This document shows, piece after piece, positions 62,076-64,000 of a stretch of DNA of 64,000 nucleotides. The position numbers were made by a program, and so were the translations under genes. The number at the start of each line of letters is the position of its first letter. The first letter of the stretch is position 1. Source of the stretch: Clostridiaceae bacterium Marseille-Q4149 (GTDB lineage Bacteria; Bacillota; Clostridia; Oscillospirales; Oscillospiraceae). Under the pieces are notes generated by a model, which was not told where the DNA came from, did no database searches, and saw nothing but the letters and a program-made list of their open reading frames with translations. The stretch is taken from positions 496,001 to 560,000 of the forward strand of contig CP073691.1 in NCBI GenBank assembly GCA_018228685.1, given 5' to 3'.

Positions 62076-62489
62076 TCAGCACGCAAGCTTATAAAAGCCG
62101 CGGTCCGCTTCGTCGACGCACCGGTCGAGAATTTCATAAAATCGCTTGGCATCCAACTCGGTATCCAGCCAGTGCGTTGCACGGTAGGAATAGCAGCCGA
62201 CTTCATCGTTGATAGCATGACTTCCGAGTACACTTCTCAGATTCAGATTGTTTGCGATCCGGCACTGCTTTGCGGTACCCGGATGGGTAAGCGCCTTGGC
62301 GAGGCAAACCACCATCAGCGGGTGAAGCTCGGAAAACGAGATCTGCAGGTAATAATCCCGATACCTGCCCATGATCGAAGTTTCATCCTGACTGTCGATC
62401 GGCAGCTCTGTCAGAAGCATCTGACGGGTATGCTCGGCGATCTCTTTCCTGCGATGCTGTTCTTGCTGACTCAGATCACAATGTAACAT
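62076..62489 (-). CDS. Unknown mobile-element protein
   Basis: 137 residues, soluble, with ETSIMGRYRDYYLQISFSEL, VVCLAKALTHPGTAKQC, IANNLNLRSVLGSHAINDEV and a closing YRATHWLDTELDAKRFYEIL. The fold order resembles YbjN/type III chaperone-like proteins, which is only a weak suggestion. It lies between the S1-domain protein and the CAP lipoprotein, all leftward. AAAGGAG precedes the ATG. Confidence 0.72.
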   Translation of the reverse strand: MLHCDLSQQEQHRRKEIAEHTRQMLLTELPIDSQDETSIMGRYRDYYLQISFSELHPLMVVCLAKALTHPGTAKQCRIANNLNLRSVLGSHAINDEVGCYSYRATHWLDTELDAKRFYEILDRCVDEADRGFYKLAC

Positions 62490-62507
62490 AAAATCTCCTT
62501 TCTTTTC

Positions 62508-63773
62508 TCAATGCGGCATGGCAATGTGGGTAATGGCGCCCCAGATCCGGTTGGTCTCGTGGTTGATTCCGAGGATCCGGACGGTGACTCTGGCGCCTCT
62601 CGGCGGGCGACCCCGTTTGGGGTAACTGCACAGGCAGTCGATGCCGCCGTCCAGCGCCACAAACACGCCATTCACATCCACCATACTGACAGTACCGACA
62701 TAACGGTTGCCAACGGAATATCTGCGCAGGGCTTTCTCATACGGGTTTTCTCCCGCCTGTTTCACGGAGGCGGAAACCCGAACATGGTCACGGTCGCTGC
62801 GATCCACATCCAAGACCTTGATGAGGATGCGCTGGCCGGGCTGGAAGTGAGCCGCCGCGTCCATCCAGCGCTGGTAGCTCAGTTCCTTGAGGGGAATGTA
62901 GCTCTCCACACCGAACAGGTCGATGAAGATTCCTGCACGGATGGCAGAGACAACTCTGGCTTCTGCGCAAACACCGGCATAGATGCGGTTGTTGCCGTCC
63001 CGGTCTGTGCCAAAATACATTTCTTTTCTTCGGGCACGCATAGCCTCAAGGCGGCTCGCCGCTGCAATACCGGATTTGGGATCGATGCCTTTGACAATAT
63101 AGTCGACTTCGGCACCGAGACGCTTAGTCAGCATGTAATGAAGTACCTCATCCGGATCTCGACCACGATAGTCCTCGGGTGGTTCGACTGCCTCAGCGGC
63201 AGGAATGATGACTTTGAACTCACCGTGATACAGGACTGCGAAGGCATGACGGGGGTTATCCGCCGACTGTTCCACACCCTGGATCGTCCCGGTCAGGATA
63301 CGGCCGCTTCGCTGTGACTCAATGAGGTCGAGCAGGTCGTTTTTGGCCTTATCCGCCTCCGTTTCGACCGTCGGACGATCGTCAATGGACAGTACCGACA
63401 CGCTCGGTTTGGTGTAAGTGCGTTTTCTCTTGGGCTTTGATATCGCGTCGACGCCGTCTTCCTTGGCATTCGGTGCATTTTCAGGCTCTGCGTCAGACTG
63501 GGACGGTTCCGGCTCGGTCTTCTTGCGCCTGCGGGGCCTTTTGACCTCAGTCTGAGATTCCGTCGGTTCGTCGAGAGCTCCGCCCGGAATTCCGGCCGAA
63601 GAGGCCTCCGCTTCCTTCGAATCTGTTTCAGTCTGGGAGAGCGAGGCATCACAGGTGTCATCCGGTGCCCCTTCGGCAGGTGATGCTGTGATATTCTCCT
63701 CAGTCTGGGATTCCTGCGCCTCCAAAGGAGTCGTCATCTCCTCGGGAAGCTCTGCTTTCTTTTTGGTTGGCAT
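62508..63773 (-). CDS. S1 RNA-binding-domain protein of a mobile element
   Basis: 421 residues. The N-terminal 130 residues are low-complexity (SQTE, PRRRKKTEPE) and disordered. Then a domain (150-235: SGRILTGTIQGVEQSADNPR) and two S1-type OB folds: AGVCAEARVVSAIRAGIFID near 245-330 and VGNRYVGTVSMVDVNGVFVA near 345-400. S1 domains bind single-stranded RNA or DNA. Such proteins are regular members of conjugative elements in this group, with a role I do not know. GGAGG precedes the ATG and the gene is followed closely by the 137-residue unknown. Confidence 0.88.
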   Translation of the reverse strand: MPTKKKAELPEEMTTPLEAQESQTEENITASPAEGAPDDTCDASLSQTETDSKEAEASSAGIPGGALDEPTESQTEVKRPRRRKKTEPEPSQSDAEPENAPNAKEDGVDAISKPKRKRTYTKPSVSVLSIDDRPTVETEADKAKNDLLDLIESQRSGRILTGTIQGVEQSADNPRHAFAVLYHGEFKVIIPAAEAVEPPEDYRGRDPDEVLHYMLTKRLGAEVDYIVKGIDPKSGIAAASRLEAMRARRKEMYFGTDRDGNNRIYAGVCAEARVVSAIRAGIFIDLFGVESYIPLKELSYQRWMDAAAHFQPGQRILIKVLDVDRSDRDHVRVSASVKQAGENPYEKALRRYSVGNRYVGTVSMVDVNGVFVALDGGIDCLCSYPKRGRPPRGARVTVRILGINHETNRIWGAITHIAMPH

Positions 63774-63793
63774 AGATTGTCCTCCTTTATTTG

Positions 63794-64000
63794 TTAAAAT
63801 TCACTCGGCGGTTGTGCCGAGCTGTATAAGCTTTTTCTGCGCGTCGCTTTCTTGGGCGGCGCCGGTTCGGTGTCAGACTGGGTGGGTGTAGGTGCAAGCG
63901 TATCGGCTGCCGACTGATAATCATATACCGATGCCTTTACAATCTGCTTTGCCATCGGGTGTCTGGTGAAATCCAGTTTGTTCAGCTTCAAAATGTTGTG
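63794..64000 (-). CDS. C-terminal end of a gene running off the window
   Basis: The frame stays open to the window edge (HNILKLNKLDFTRHPMAKQI, then VKASVYDYQSAADTL and a proline/threonine-rich tail ending SAQPPSEF). An internal TTG at 63991 is unlikely to be the start. It lies 20 bp before the S1-protein gene in the same direction. The MAKQIVKASVYDY motif recurs on Clostridia conjugative elements; no function known. Confidence 0.6.
   Translation of the reverse strand, partial: HNILKLNKLDFTRHPMAKQIVKASVYDYQSAADTLAPTPTQSDTEPAPPKKATRRKSLYSSAQPPSEF

Noticed and set aside
1..64000. CRISPR array, tRNA or rRNA genes
   Set aside because: No regularly spaced repeats and no tRNA cloverleaf or rRNA sequence seen on either strand.

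Overview
The window looks like a chromosome segment of a gut-type Clostridia (probably Oscillospiraceae/Ruminococcaceae). The signs are strong GGAGG ribosome binding sites, sigma-A promoters, type I dockerins, a class B sortase, TTG starts and tightly overlapping mobile-element operons. It is an accessory region. I see no rRNA, tRNA, CRISPR array or core metabolic operon.

Left part (1-19.8 kb). A 2,021-residue secreted RHS/YD-repeat protein is followed by two small membrane-protein genes, a plausible polymorphic toxin with immunity genes. Next is a serine-recombinase fragment, then a leftward operon of eleven mostly overlapping genes (13.0 to 7.4 kb) behind a structured leader. It contains two YkgJ-type cysteine-cluster proteins, a YodL-domain protein, a methylase-like protein lacking its catalytic motif, and unknowns. 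Rightward from there are an AAA_14/DUF4143 ATPase, a 64-residue unknown, a class B sortase co-directional with a tyrosine recombinase, a decayed AlbA_2-type regulator, an XRE regulator, a protein with a diadenylate-cyclase-like C-terminus, and a structured ncRNA with a near-perfect promoter and terminator.

Centre (19.9-44.3 kb). A run of leftward genes encodes large exported proteins. The first block has MoxR, DUF58 and TgpA-like transglutaminase genes coupled to secreted proteins with prenyltransferase-like alpha/alpha-barrel and DUF4430 domains, the two folds that make up animal transcobalamins. The second block is a cohesin-dockerin set with no recognisable glycosidase: two proteins carrying both cohesin-like and dockerin domains, three dockerin proteins (one split by a frameshift) and a membrane-anchored cohesin-like protein.

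The switch (45.4-46.9 kb). A tyrosine recombinase gene lies between two identical 29-bp sites in inverted orientation. Each site has 11-bp arms around a 7-bp spacer. Just inside the left site is an outward promoter (TTGACT, 17 bp, TACAAT). Just outside the right site is a terminator. This has the layout of a self-encoded invertible promoter: as assembled it points at the leftward genes at 45.3-44.5 kb, beyond which lies the dockerin cluster; flipped, it would fire into the terminator.

Right part (47-64 kb). There is a second copy of the 64-residue unknown next to a signal peptidase I. A leftward ECF-sigma/anti-sigma/ABC transporter/small secreted protein module follows, with the anti-sigma gene split at an eight-A run. 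Then come a decayed serine recombinase, a sigma factor/zinc-ribbon pair behind an unrecognised structured leader RNA, and mobile-element cargo: a 1,739-residue NlpC/P60-like plus SpaA-repeat adhesin ending in an SPKTG sorting signal, a CAP-domain lipoprotein and an S1-domain protein. The SPKTG signal fits the class B sortase at 15 kb.
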